This document shows positions 49,437-57,158 of a stretch of DNA of 64,000 nucleotides, piece by piece. Position numbers and translations under genes: made by a program. The notes below the pieces were generated by a model. That model ran no database searches. It had not been told where the DNA came from and was given only the letters and a program-made list of their open reading frames with translations. Positions within the stretch are counted from its first letter, which is position 1; every line of letters starts with the position of its first letter. The stretch comes from Thalassobacter stenotrophicus (GTDB lineage Bacteria > Pseudomonadota > Alphaproteobacteria > Rhodobacterales > Rhodobacteraceae), in the NCBI RefSeq assembly GCF_001458315.1, contig NZ_CYRX01000030.1, positions 55,092-119,091 of the forward strand, given 5' to 3'.

Positions 49437-51074
49437 TCACCATCTCTCCACTTTGAACAATGGGCGCGATGTATCACCCGTGTCGATCGGGCGCAGCCTT
49501 TCGGTTTTCGAGACAGCCGAGTTGGTGCCCTCCAATGTCCCTTTTCTTTCACGGGATCGGCGTTCGGCCTTCGTTAGGCCCCGGCTTTCAAACTCGATCT
49601 GGCGTTGCTGTCGGATCAGCTCAGCCAGCACCAGCTCATTAGACCCGGACTTGCCAAGGGCACGGGCCTTCCTCATCGCTTCGCGATATTCCCAGAGCGA
49701 GACGGGCGGAATTTCCAGGTTTCTGTACCGCGCCTCAACATACCGGCCATCGTCCAGTTCGACCCAGATCATTGAGATATCGCGAGGATCGTAGCGAACG
49801 ACCACCTTTCCATCCCCGCGCCCAATGTGGCCTGCAAGGGCATCGGACCAGTACCTTATCTGGAACAGATGGATGCCGTCACGCCTGATCTTGCGCAGTT
49901 CACTCGGCAGGAAGCTCACCTGAAAGGCTTCCATCTCGAAGGGGATGTCGCCTGTCATTTGCTCTGAGAGCACCTCCCATTTGGCGACGGGCGTACAGCC
50001 AAGACTTGAATGAATGCTGTTGTTGTAGCGGCAGATTTCCAGGGCAAACCAGCGATCAAATTCGCCTAAAGTCATCGCGGCCATGCCTTCGGCATCGTAG
50101 TCGCCCTTGGCCACGACCGAGGATTGCGTTGTTCCAGGCAACAGGTGCACGGCCCCCATCATCGTGCCGATCAATCGTTCGATGTGCCCTCCGAAATGAG
50201 GACTGCCTGGCGGCCGATAGACCAGATCGATCCCCCATTCCGCACATGCCGACCGAAAGGCTTGCGACCGGAAATCGCGCCCTCTATCGACGTGGATCCT
50301 ATGCGGTTTACCCTGCGCGGGCCAAGGAACATTGCACACCAATTCCGCCAGAAGTTCCGCCTTGGGGGCCACAGCCTGTGTCAGGCAAAGCGCCACCGAC
50401 AGACGCGAAGGTGCCTCGAGAGAGGTGTAATATCCGGTCACCATCCGCGTTGCGACGTCGATCGCCAGCGTGACCCAAGGCCGCCCAATTGGTTGGCGTT
50501 CAAAACTGTCGACGAGAATGATGTCCGCAGGCGTATGGTCGATTTGCACGACCTCCAGTGGCCGGTTTGCCTTGTTGTCGCCTACGACCGGCGCAAATTT
50601 CTGGCGGGCCGCCTTTGCGCCTTCGCGTGCCTTGGCAATTGCGCGGGCGTCCATTGCATCCAGCCTGCGCTGAACCGTCCGACGCGTCGGCGGTTGCAAG
50701 CCCTGCTGCCAGCACGCGCTGCGGATTTCTGTCACGACGCGCGACAAGCTCGAACGCTCCCGGCGCAAGAAATAGCGGCGAAGGTGCTCCTCGATTACCG
50801 CTTCGACTTTGCTGGATATTAACATCGTCCCGGTCGGGCGGCCCCGTTTCCGCGGAGCCAGAGCGCTGGTGCGCCCACCCTCTTCCGCCAACCGTTTTAT
50901 CCAACGCCAGACCGTCGCCCTGCTGACACCAAGCTCCCAAACGGCGTCATTGATGCCACGTTCCAGGCTGCCAGTTCCTTTGAGATATGCCTGAACAAGC
51001 GGACGCAGAACGGCCGCCCTACGCGCCTCCTCAGCACCAGCGGCAACGGAGTCTTCGCGATCATCATCCATCAA
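49437..51074 (-). CDS. tniA: DDE transposase TniA
   Basis: 545 residues: N-terminal HTH (LGVSRATVWRWIKRLAEEG), an rve-type catalytic core with D179 (VVQIDHTPAD), D263 (HVDRGRDF) and E299 (GGHIERLIG), a spacing of 35 residues between the last two, and a Mu-type beta-barrel C-terminus. All three acidic residues are present, so the enzyme looks active. Its promoter must lie within the right-end repeats, which suggests that TniA represses itself. Confidence 0.93.
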   Translation of the reverse strand: MMDDDREDSVAAGAEEARRAAVLRPLVQAYLKGTGSLERGINDAVWELGVSRATVWRWIKRLAEEGGRTSALAPRKRGRPTGTMLISSKVEAVIEEHLRRYFLRRERSSLSRVVTEIRSACWQQGLQPPTRRTVQRRLDAMDARAIAKAREGAKAARQKFAPVVGDNKANRPLEVVQIDHTPADIILVDSFERQPIGRPWVTLAIDVATRMVTGYYTSLEAPSRLSVALCLTQAVAPKAELLAELVCNVPWPAQGKPHRIHVDRGRDFRSQAFRSACAEWGIDLVYRPPGSPHFGGHIERLIGTMMGAVHLLPGTTQSSVVAKGDYDAEGMAAMTLGEFDRWFALEICRYNNSIHSSLGCTPVAKWEVLSEQMTGDIPFEMEAFQVSFLPSELRKIRRDGIHLFQIRYWSDALAGHIGRGDGKVVVRYDPRDISMIWVELDDGRYVEARYRNLEIPPVSLWEYREAMRKARALGKSGSNELVLAELIRQQRQIEFESRGLTKAERRSRERKGTLEGTNSAVSKTERLRPIDTGDTSRPLFKVERW

Positions 51075-51101
51075 TATTTGCCATACGAAGCTGCGAACCC
51101 T

Positions 51102-51217
51102 GTCTCAGGTTTAAGGGCAAAAATATCGGAATTAAAGGCAAAATCTCATATTTAAGGGCAAAGGTTGGCCGTTGATTTCGTTGGATTTCTCATCTCACAA
51201 TTAAGGGCTACGCGACA
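51102..51217 (-). repeat. Transposon right end with four transposase-binding repeats
   Basis: On the minus strand: TAGCCCTTAATTGTGAGAT (51192-51210) next to the terminus, then TTGCCCTTAAATATGAGAT (51143-51161), a weaker TTTGCCTTTAATTCCGATAT (51123-51142) and TTGCCCTTAAACCTGAGAC (51102-51120). The gap of about 30 bp between the outer and inner sites resembles Tn7 and Tn5053 ends. Confidence 0.78.
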
Positions 51218-51274
51218 CCTCGACAGTGCCGCTCCTGATGCTAATCTCGAACGCAATTCAAAAGGAAACCACAC

Positions 51275-51724
51275 ATGAAACGACGTAGCTTTCTGCTGAC
51301 CGGCGCTGCCGCCACAATCGCGCTTCCGGCCATGGCCGATGCCGAACCCATCATAAAGGTTGTCAAAACCCCGACCTGCGGATGCTGCACGGCCTGGGTT
51401 GATCATGTCCGTCAAGCCGGATTTCAGGTCGAGGCCCAGGATGTCGATCAGGACGCCCTCTATGCGCTGAAAAATAGGCTCCAGATCGCGCCGGAGCTGG
51501 CCGGGTGCCACACCGCCGTGGTTGGCGATTATTTCATCGAGGGCCATGTGCCGGCTGAAGACATCGCCCGGCTTCTTTCAGAGCAACCCACGGCGCGCGG
51601 GCTAAGCGTGCCGGGTATGCCGATGAGTTCCCCCGGCATGGGCGGTCCCGGTGCCGGCGATACGTTCGATACGCTGCTTGTCGGGCCCGATGGCGCGACA
51701 TCGGTCTTTGCCAGTCACAGCTAG
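51275..51724 (+). CDS. DUF411 secreted metal-binding protein, copy 2
   Basis: 149 residues, matching copy 1 (26842-27294) over most of its length: KRRSFLLTGAAATIALP signal, TPTCGCCTAW, AGCHTA, and the end PGMPMSSPGMGGPG..FASHS. It begins 58 bp outside the transposon right end and has no visible CueR-type box; the sequence once upstream was replaced by the transposon. Its stop overlaps the convergent Crp/Fnr gene by 4 bp. Confidence 0.88.
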   Translation: MKRRSFLLTGAAATIALPAMADAEPIIKVVKTPTCGCCTAWVDHVRQAGFQVEAQDVDQDALYALKNRLQIAPELAGCHTAVVGDYFIEGHVPAEDIARLLSEQPTARGLSVPGMPMSSPGMGGPGAGDTFDTLLVGPDGATSVFASHS

Positions 51725-52284
51725 GTCAATCGGTAGGTTCCGCGGGACGGGTTGTTGACCCGGCCCGCTTCGACAAGCGCCCGCAGCGCACGGTAGGTTG
51801 CCTCATGCGTCAGCTGGAGGCGCGCGGCTAAGTCGACGACGGTGCCATCCAGAAGACCCGCGACGATCCCCGCCATCACCCGATCCTCGGCCCGTCGGAT
51901 GCCGATAATTTCCACGATCTGCCGGTGCGCCTGAACCTGTTGGGCCGCCTGGCGTCCATAGGCCCGCGCAAAGTCCGGGTTCGCGAAGGCGGCGAGAACC
52001 GCGGATTTGTCGATCCGGACCAGCTCTCCAGCGTCCATCACGATGGCATCGCAATGATAGCGCTCCGAAAAGACCGAGGCTTCGGCAAAGCTGGTCCCGG
52101 ATGTCGCCCGGTGAATGATGAGCCGCTCGCCATTCGGACCAACCCGTTCGAGATGCACACGCCCGGTCTTCAGCACATAGAGGCCCAGTGTCCTTGCACC
52201 CTGTCGAAAGAGCACGTCGCCAGCCGCAATTGTTTGCGATTGACGCGCAGTTGTCGGGAGAAGGTCGTAGGGCTCTGGCAGCAT
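51721..52284 (-). CDS. Crp/Fnr-family regulator, cassette copy 2
   Basis: 187 residues from the ATG at 52284. Same architecture as copy 1 with the shared ASVFSERYHCDAI (single Cys), VEIIGIRRAEDRVMAG hinge and recognition helix LTHEATYRALRAL. Differences are scattered, so the two are old paralogs rather than a fresh duplication. The start codon again sits inside an FNR-like palindrome. Confidence 0.9.
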   Translation of the reverse strand: MLPEPYDLLPTTARQSQTIAAGDVLFRQGARTLGLYVLKTGRVHLERVGPNGERLIIHRATSGTSFAEASVFSERYHCDAIVMDAGELVRIDKSAVLAAFANPDFARAYGRQAAQQVQAHRQIVEIIGIRRAEDRVMAGIVAGLLDGTVVDLAARLQLTHEATYRALRALVEAGRVNNPSRGTYRLT

Positions 52285-52326
52285 ATGATTGAAATCATAT
52301 TCCAGCGCAGGCCTGCGTGCTAGGAA
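52283..52326. promoter_or_regulatory. FNR-like palindrome and -10 of cassette copy 2
   Basis: ATATGATTGAAATCATAT (52283-52300) keeps the TGAT-N4-ATCA core. A -10-like TAGGAA begins at 52321, exactly 29.5 bp from the palindrome centre, the same distance as in copy 1. Confidence 0.68.
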
Positions 52327-52358
52327 AAAGGCATCATATTGTTCAAAAGGATCCCGCC

Positions 52359-52883
52359 ATGCGCCTTGTTGCTCTTCTGCTTGCCTTGTCATTGTCTGGA
52401 CCCGTCGCGGCCCAGCACAACCATTCCGCGACCGGGCATGCGATGCCGGGTCCGCAGGAAACCGGGCAATCCGCTTTTGCCGCCATGGCGGAGATCGTGG
52501 CGTTCCTGCGCGCCGATCCGGACACCGATTGGGCAAATGTCGATATCGCGGCTCTGAGGCGACATCTGGTGGACATGGAGCTTGTGACGATGGCGGCCGA
52601 GGTTACCCGCAGTATGCGGCCCGCCGGTATCCGGTTCGAGGTCCGGGGGGAACCGCGCGTTCTCGAAGCCATTCGCACCATGGTGCCTGCCCATGCGCCG
52701 TTCCTGGCTGCCGAGACGGGTTGGGAGGTCACGACAGAGGATCTCGGGGATGGTGTTGCCCTCCTCGTCGATGGCGATTCCGACCAGATACCGGGTCTTG
52801 GGTTCTTCGGTCTGATGACCATCGGCGCGCATCACCAGGAGCATCATCTCATGATGGCAAAAGGCGCACCACCCCACCATTGA
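52359..52883 (+). CDS. His-rich secreted protein of unknown function, cassette copy 2
   Basis: 174 residues, the same length and layout as copy 1: signal peptide ending near GPVAAQ, HNHSATGHAM, a conserved middle (RRHLVDMEL, VLEAIRTMVPAHAPFLAAETGW) and the end GAHHQEHHLMMAKG..PHH. Conservation of both His ends while other positions drift suggests they matter. No named family was recognised. Confidence 0.78.
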   Translation: MRLVALLLALSLSGPVAAQHNHSATGHAMPGPQETGQSAFAAMAEIVAFLRADPDTDWANVDIAALRRHLVDMELVTMAAEVTRSMRPAGIRFEVRGEPRVLEAIRTMVPAHAPFLAAETGWEVTTEDLGDGVALLVDGDSDQIPGLGFFGLMTIGAHHQEHHLMMAKGAPPHH

Positions 52884-52951
52884 GCCGATGATAGGCCACA
52901 GTTTCCCTCCGCCAGCCCCCGGGTTGCAGACAAAACATTACAAAACCCGCG

Positions 52952-52982
52952 TTGACGTTCCGGCGCGGGAAGGCTGCACATT
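52952..52982 (+). promoter_or_regulatory. Palindrome before petA, cassette copy 2
   Basis: TTGACG followed by the imperfect palindrome TTCCGGCGCGGGAA; a -10-like CACATT lies 19 bp downstream. It corresponds to the site at 28533. Confidence 0.35.
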
Positions 52983-52991
52983 TGCGATGCT

Positions 52992-53549
52992 ATGGATGCC
53001 ACCGACGACACTGAACGCAGGGATTTCCTGTACTATGCCACTGCTGGCGCGGGCGTGGTCGCCTCCGGTGCGGCGCTCTGGCCGCTGATCAATCAGATGA
53101 ACCCTTCGGCGGATGTGCGCGCTCTGGCGACAATCTCGGTGGATATCTCCGGGCTCGCCGAAGGCACGCAACTGACCGTCAATTGGCGCGGAAAACCCGT
53201 CTTCATCCGCCACCGGACGCAAGCGGAGATGGCCCAGGCGCGTGAACAGGCGGTCTCCACCTTGCCGGACACCGATGCGCGCAATCTCAATCTTCCCGGC
53301 GTGGCCACAGCGCGGGATGAGAATCGCGCCATTCCGGGCCATGACGCCTATCTGGTGATGATCGGTGTCTGCACGCATTTGGGATGTGTCCCGCTTGGCG
53401 ATGGCGCGGGCGATTTTGGAGGGTGGTTCTATCCCTGCCACGGGTCACATTACGATACCGCGGGTCGTATTCGCAAAGGCCCCGCGCCGGAGAACCTGCA
53501 CATTCCATCTCTGGCCTTGTCCGACAACATGGTGCTGACGCTCGGGTAA
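52992..53549 (+). CDS. petA: Rieske iron-sulfur protein of the bc1 complex (complete, orphan)
   Basis: 185 residues: [13 protein letters not shown] anchor, hinge [12 protein letters not shown], and both cluster motifs CTHLGC and CPCHGSHYD, with the disulfide Cys present. It reads as a full-length alphaproteobacterial PetA. No petB or petC follows; the next gene is plasmid backbone. It would have to join a chromosomal cytochrome bc1. Carriage next to metal genes suggests a spare for damaged Rieske protein. Confidence 0.93.
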   Translation: MDATDDTERRDFLYYATAGAGVVASGAALWPLINQMNPSADVRALATISVDISGLAEGTQLTVNWRGKPVFIRHRTQAEMAQAREQAVSTLPDTDARNLNLPGVATARDENRAIPGHDAYLVMIGVCTHLGCVPLGDGAGDFGGWFYPCHGSHYDTAGRIRKGPAPENLHIPSLALSDNMVLTLG

Positions 53550-53619
53550 CGCACTTCAATGGCTGACCGTATACTTACCGCCTGAATTCAGAGCATAATT
53601 CAAATGGTTGCCGATAAGC

Positions 53620-54687
53620 TTAGTCCGCAATGCACCACATACGATATCGCCCGTGCCCCGTCACCTCGCGAATCAAACCGCTTTCTTCCATCCACGCCAG
53701 ATTTCGCTGAACAGCGGAGCGACTCGCTTTGGTCATTGCCTCAGCCATTGGGGCGGAGACCAGAGGCCACTCCGTGAGAACCTTTCGCAAGGCGGCTGGC
53801 GTCCGACCAAACAGTTGCTCCATGACGTTTTCTGCCCGCCCGGTCCACGCTTCAATATCATCAAGTGTTCGCATCGCCGTCAGAATTGCACTGTTCATCC
53901 CATCCAACCAGCGGGCCAAGCGTTCGGCTGGCGAACCCGAAACGCGCAGCCCCCCTGCCCCGCCCATGGCGAGCGGCGCGAAGATGGCGCCGCTTCCATC
54001 GCTCGCCGCAATCCTGGACGCGGTGGCGGCGGCTTCGATCTGGTCGCCGTGCTGTCCGAGGCCCGCCAGACTCCAGAGATGAAAACCCATGCAAGCCCGC
54101 GTGATTGGATGGAGCTCGGCTGCGGCTGTCATTACATCCAGCCATCCGCCCGCGCGATCTTCGAAACGCTCAGCGCTGTCTTCAATGTTCTCGGGATCGC
54201 GGCGATCCAGGAAGGCGGCCAAGTCAACCTTCGGTCCGGGACCGCCTGTCAGGCGTCGAACAGCCCATCCAACTCTTGCCAGGGCATTTGGGTCATCCTG
54301 TGCGCCTGACAGCCGCATCGATACCCAAAGGGCCAGACGATCAGCACTGACCCGATCCCCTGCGAACCAGCTGAGGTCTGCCGCCTCGATCAGTGCGAGG
54401 CGGTGCCGCCAGCCTTCAGGACCGCGCAGCAGGCGGTCATCCAGAGCACCCAGGCGTCCAGCAACCCGTGCGAGTCGCGCAGCGTGAACGCCTTCTGCCT
54501 TTGCCCAGTCTTCTATGACAGCTGTGTCGGGCGGTTCTGCCCGTGGCCCGGGAGGCAAATCATCCGGTTCTTCTTCGAGTGGTCCCGGCAGAAACCAGAG
54601 ATCCTCTTCGTGAGCCTCTTCATCCTCCTCGATGGTGATGAGGGGGTCATTGAAATCATCAGTCAAAGCGGATGCTTGGGTTTTCAT
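53620..54687 (-). CDS. Plasmid protein with C-terminal winged-helix, function unknown
   Basis: 355 residues: an acidic N-terminal 60 residues, an alpha-helical middle rich in Ala/Leu (WRHRLALIEAADLSWFAGD) and a C-terminal HTH-like end (PLVSAPMAEAMTKASRSAVQRNLAWMEESGLIREVTG). The layout resembles DUF1403/DUF1612-type proteins of rhizobial and roseobacter plasmids, but I am not sure of the family. A perfect inverted repeat abuts its start codon, as expected for an autoregulator. Confidence 0.65.
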   Translation of the reverse strand: MKTQASALTDDFNDPLITIEEDEEAHEEDLWFLPGPLEEEPDDLPPGPRAEPPDTAVIEDWAKAEGVHAARLARVAGRLGALDDRLLRGPEGWRHRLALIEAADLSWFAGDRVSADRLALWVSMRLSGAQDDPNALARVGWAVRRLTGGPGPKVDLAAFLDRRDPENIEDSAERFEDRAGGWLDVMTAAAELHPITRACMGFHLWSLAGLGQHGDQIEAAATASRIAASDGSGAIFAPLAMGGAGGLRVSGSPAERLARWLDGMNSAILTAMRTLDDIEAWTGRAENVMEQLFGRTPAALRKVLTEWPLVSAPMAEAMTKASRSAVQRNLAWMEESGLIREVTGHGRYRMWCIAD

Positions 54688-54688
54688 A

Positions 54689-54714
54689 TGTGCAAAATAC
54701 TGTCCTTTTGCACA
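54689..54714. promoter_or_regulatory. Inverted repeat next to the winged-helix gene start
   Basis: TGTGCAAAA (54689-54697) and TTTTGCACA (54706-54714) form a perfect 9-bp inverted repeat with an 8-base centre, two bases from the ATG of the minus-strand gene. Probably an operator. Confidence 0.6.
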
Positions 54715-54826
54715 TTACCCAAGTGATTTTGTGGCGGTTGCCTTCGCTCTTTATATAGTATGCGCGCGCGACTGCCGGTGGAACCTCTCAGATCGCGCTC
54801 AGCGCAAGAAAACCGAGGGTTTTCGG

Positions 54827-55798
54827 ATGAGCACCACGAGAGAACACTCTCTTGCATTCGTTTCCAAACGGTCGTTTATTGGCGATACCTTAAATTGCAA
54901 ACGGCCGGATTTCATGCCCCTTATTGGCTATGCACGCGTATCAACCGAGGATCAGACCCCCCTGCCCCAGTCGCAGGCCCTGAAATCCGCAGGCTGCGCA
55001 GAAATCTTCGAAGAACACGCCTCAGGCGGCAATCGCGCGCGGCCGGTGCTTGCGCGCGTTCTCGAACGCGTTCAGATCGGCGACACGCTGGTCGTCGTCC
55101 GGATCGACCGGCTTGCGCGATCCTTGTCGCATCTTCTCGAGGTGATCGAACGTCTGGAGGCAAAGGGTGCCTTCTTCCGCTCCCTGCAGGACCCGATCGA
55201 CACGTCCTCACCGCAGGGCAAGTTTACGCTGCAGGTTCTGGGCGCTGCGGCCGAGTTTGAACGCGCTCTGATCCGCGAGCGTACCAAGGCGGGTCTTGCC
55301 TCTGCGCGCGCCAAAGGTCGCGTTGGTGGCAATCCTGGGCTAAGCGCCAAGGATCCCGCCGCGCTGCGCAAGGTGCGGCTGGCGCGACAGGACGGCTACA
55401 TGGAGCGCCTGAACGAGACCGCGCAAGATTGGGTGCCCCATGTGCGCCGCTTGCGCCCCGATATGGCTTGGGAAGACGTCTTGCGGATTATCAATGGCCC
55501 CCTGCCCCATGATCGGCACTGGACGCAAAGCCGCTTGCTCCGCGCCGTGAAAGCCTACGTGCGCGACGGGTTTCTGCCCGATGAAGTGCTGGCCCGCGCC
55601 AGGCGCCGGGATACTGACGACCGCCTGCCGGCGATTATAGCTGCGATCAAGGGTGCCGATCCTGACATCACGCTGCAGGCGATCTGCGACCGGCTGGAAT
55701 CTATGCGTGAGCGCACGCCTCGTGGACGGACCACCTGGCAGCCTTCTTCCGTGAGGATGCTGCTGGAACGTGCGGAAAAGCTAGGAATGTTGGAATAG
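54827..55798 (+). CDS. Serine recombinase (resolvase/invertase family)
   Basis: 323 residues from the ATG at 54827 (GAGGG ribosome-binding site), or 294 from the ATG at 54914, which would place the catalytic Ser at residue 10 as is usual. IGYARVSTEDQ holds the Ser; RIDRLARS and EFERALIRERTKAGL are the other catalytic-domain blocks. After a resolvase-size domain (about 185 residues) comes a long C-terminal region with no zinc ribbon. It may resolve plasmid multimers or belong to a lost transposon. Confidence 0.9.
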   Translation: MSTTREHSLAFVSKRSFIGDTLNCKRPDFMPLIGYARVSTEDQTPLPQSQALKSAGCAEIFEEHASGGNRARPVLARVLERVQIGDTLVVVRIDRLARSLSHLLEVIERLEAKGAFFRSLQDPIDTSSPQGKFTLQVLGAAAEFERALIRERTKAGLASARAKGRVGGNPGLSAKDPAALRKVRLARQDGYMERLNETAQDWVPHVRRLRPDMAWEDVLRIINGPLPHDRHWTQSRLLRAVKAYVRDGFLPDEVLARARRRDTDDRLPAIIAAIKGADPDITLQAICDRLESMRERTPRGRTTWQPSSVRMLLERAEKLGMLE

Positions 55799-55927
55799 AC
55801 TAGGGAACAACGTTGTCCCATAGCCGATGAGATATCGCTCACCCCGTTCGCGCGTTCAGCAGTCCGTAGAATTCACTGAGCATATCGTCGGCAGGAGCAT
55901 CAAAGGAATCGCGGGTTGCGCCACGGA

Positions 55928-56221
55928 TCAAGCGCCTCGCAGCAGATCCTGCACGACCGATGGCTTCTTTGCTATCAAGGCCAGCAGGACTTGAGCAGGG
56001 CCCGTCGGGTGTCGACGCCCATGTTCCCAGTTCAAGAGCGTGCCCTTTGCTACTCCTATGCTTCGGGCGAATTCAGCCTGTGAGAGACCAGTTCTTTGGC
56101 GAACTTCGGCCACATCAACATCGACAACGGATATCTCATGGACCTTGGCGGCCGTCATGTTTCCATCTGCGAATGCCAAGGCCTCTTCCAGGCCTTTCGA
56201 CACCGATTCAAATGCAGTCAT
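55928..56221 (-). CDS. XRE-family antitoxin (HigA-like)
   Basis: 97 residues with a C-terminal helix-turn-helix (TGLSQAEFARSIGVAKGTLLNWEHGRRHP). The start overlaps the toxin stop by 4 bp, with the toxin gene first, as in higBA-type modules. It would neutralise the toxin and repress the operon. Confidence 0.88.
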   Translation of the reverse strand: MTAFESVSKGLEEALAFADGNMTAAKVHEISVVDVDVAEVRQRTGLSQAEFARSIGVAKGTLLNWEHGRRHPTGPAQVLLALIAKKPSVVQDLLRGA

Positions 56222-56559
56222 GGTGCGTCTCCATACCTTGCGACAAGCGCTTTGCTCATTTCGACTGCCGCGGCTTGTTCAGCCTTGGACAGGTTAGCCT
56301 TTTCGTTCTTGGCAAAGACCGTGATCAAAAAGATCGGCATATGGTTCCCGCCAAATACATACAACGTCCTGAAACCGCCGCTCTTGCCGCCCCCAACTCT
56401 TGGGATGCGAATTTTGCGAAGCCCGCCGCCGAGAGAAACCCCATCATCAGGATTGCCGGCAATGTAGTTGATTGCAGCCTCGCGCTCTTGTTCCGACATG
56501 ATTGCTTTGGCGCGTCTTTGGAATTCGGGCAGTTCCACCACCGTCTGCAATCGTGTCAT
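56218..56559 (-). CDS. RelE/HigB-type toxin
   Basis: 113 residues. The core LRKIRIPRVGGGKSGGFRTLYVFGGNHMPIFLITVFAKNEKANLS pattern (shown here as one family block with RTLYVF and FAKNEK) is that of RelE-type mRNA interferases. It precedes the XRE antitoxin. Together they are probably an addiction module of the plasmid. Confidence 0.85.
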   Translation of the reverse strand: MTRLQTVVELPEFQRRAKAIMSEQEREAAINYIAGNPDDGVSLGGGLRKIRIPRVGGGKSGGFRTLYVFGGNHMPIFLITVFAKNEKANLSKAEQAAAVEMSKALVARYGDAP

Positions 56560-56572
56560 TCTAAGTCACCAT

Positions 56573-56941
56573 TTATGCTTCCCTGACGTATAAGTCAATG
56601 GCACACGAACCGCGCTTAGCGCAACCCAATTTGTGCCACTCTTGGATATTGCCCAACTGACAGCGTTCCGACCAGATGCTTAAGGAAAGTGTAGATCGCA
56701 GCTCGAGAGCGTCGAGTGGCTTGGTCTTTCGGAAAATAGCCCTGTCATGACGTGCCAGAAGAAAGGATGCGGTGTCCTCCCGGCTGAACCCTGCATTCTT
56801 CCGACACTTAACTGCCCCTGCGTTCAGTACCTGGACACTGGTCCGGGACCCCTGCCCTTGTATTTCCTCGGCCCGATCCGCCTTTGGACAGTCTGCAATT
56901 AGGTAGAAAACGGCATTCGCATCTGCGAACTCAGCGTTCAT
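56573..56941 (-). pseudogene. VapC-like PIN toxin, decayed
   Basis: The first half reads as a PIN domain (MNAEFADANAVFYLIAD, first Asp present; RAEEIQGQG; SVQVLNAGA), but from about residue 58 the frame no longer resembles a PIN domain: the YDALI block and later acidic residues are missing, consistent with frameshift. The frame stays open to 122 codons by chance. The antitoxin gene upstream looks intact, so the module probably no longer acts as a toxin. Confidence 0.65.
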
Positions 56942-57158
56942 GCACCGCGTCGCGACACATACGCGTCTCCTTGGGCAGCTTGCCCCGAAACCGCTTCAGT
57001 GCTTTGAGGATTTCATCCACGCGAGGCTTACGCCGAACACGCACAGCACCATCGACTTTGACGAGGTCGATCTCATCACCTTCCTTCAAGCCGAGTTCAA
57101 GCACAAGGTCGGCGGGCAAACGGACAGCTAGATAACTCCCCCATTTAACGACTTGCAT
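56931..57158 (-). CDS. AbrB/SpoVT-type antitoxin (VapB-like)
   Basis: 75 residues with the swapped-hairpin AbrB pattern MQVVKWGSYLAVRLPADLVLELGLKEGDEI. It overlaps the PIN gene start by 11 bp, toxin second, as in vapBC. It looks intact although its partner is decayed. Confidence 0.85.
   Translation of the reverse strand: MQVVKWGSYLAVRLPADLVLELGLKEGDEIDLVKVDGAVRVRRKPRVDEILKALKRFRGKLPKETRMCRDAVHER

Larger units (their letters stand above)
47712..51217 (-). mobile_element. tniABQ transposon (Tn5053/Tn402/Tn7-related)
   Basis: About 3.5 kb from TGTCGCGTTGCCC at 47712 to its inverted counterpart ending at 51217. It holds tniA, tniB and tniQ in that transcription order on the minus strand, with no resolvase and no cargo. 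Each end carries several copies of a 19-bp motif, as in Tn5053 and Tn7. The 5-bp flanks (CCACC left, CCTCG right) are not a clean target duplication, so one end may have been rearranged. Confidence 0.85.

Noticed and set aside
47712..51217. CRISPR-associated or retargeted Tn7-like system
   Set aside because: No cas genes, crRNA-like repeats or TnsD/TnsE genes are present; only tniA, tniB and tniQ.
26842..53549. Recent segmental duplication of the DUF411-petA cassette
   Set aside because: The copies differ at many positions in every gene and in intergenic DNA, so they are old paralogs or separate acquisitions.
53620..54687. Assigning the winged-helix plasmid protein firmly to DUF1403 or DUF1612
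   Set aside because: Both resemble it in parts, but I could not match a decisive motif by eye.
55799..55927. Minus-strand frame ending DDMLSEFYGLLNARTG as a small gene
   Set aside because: It reads plausibly but has no start codon of its own and overlaps the antitoxin in another frame; it may be a remnant tail but cannot be supported.
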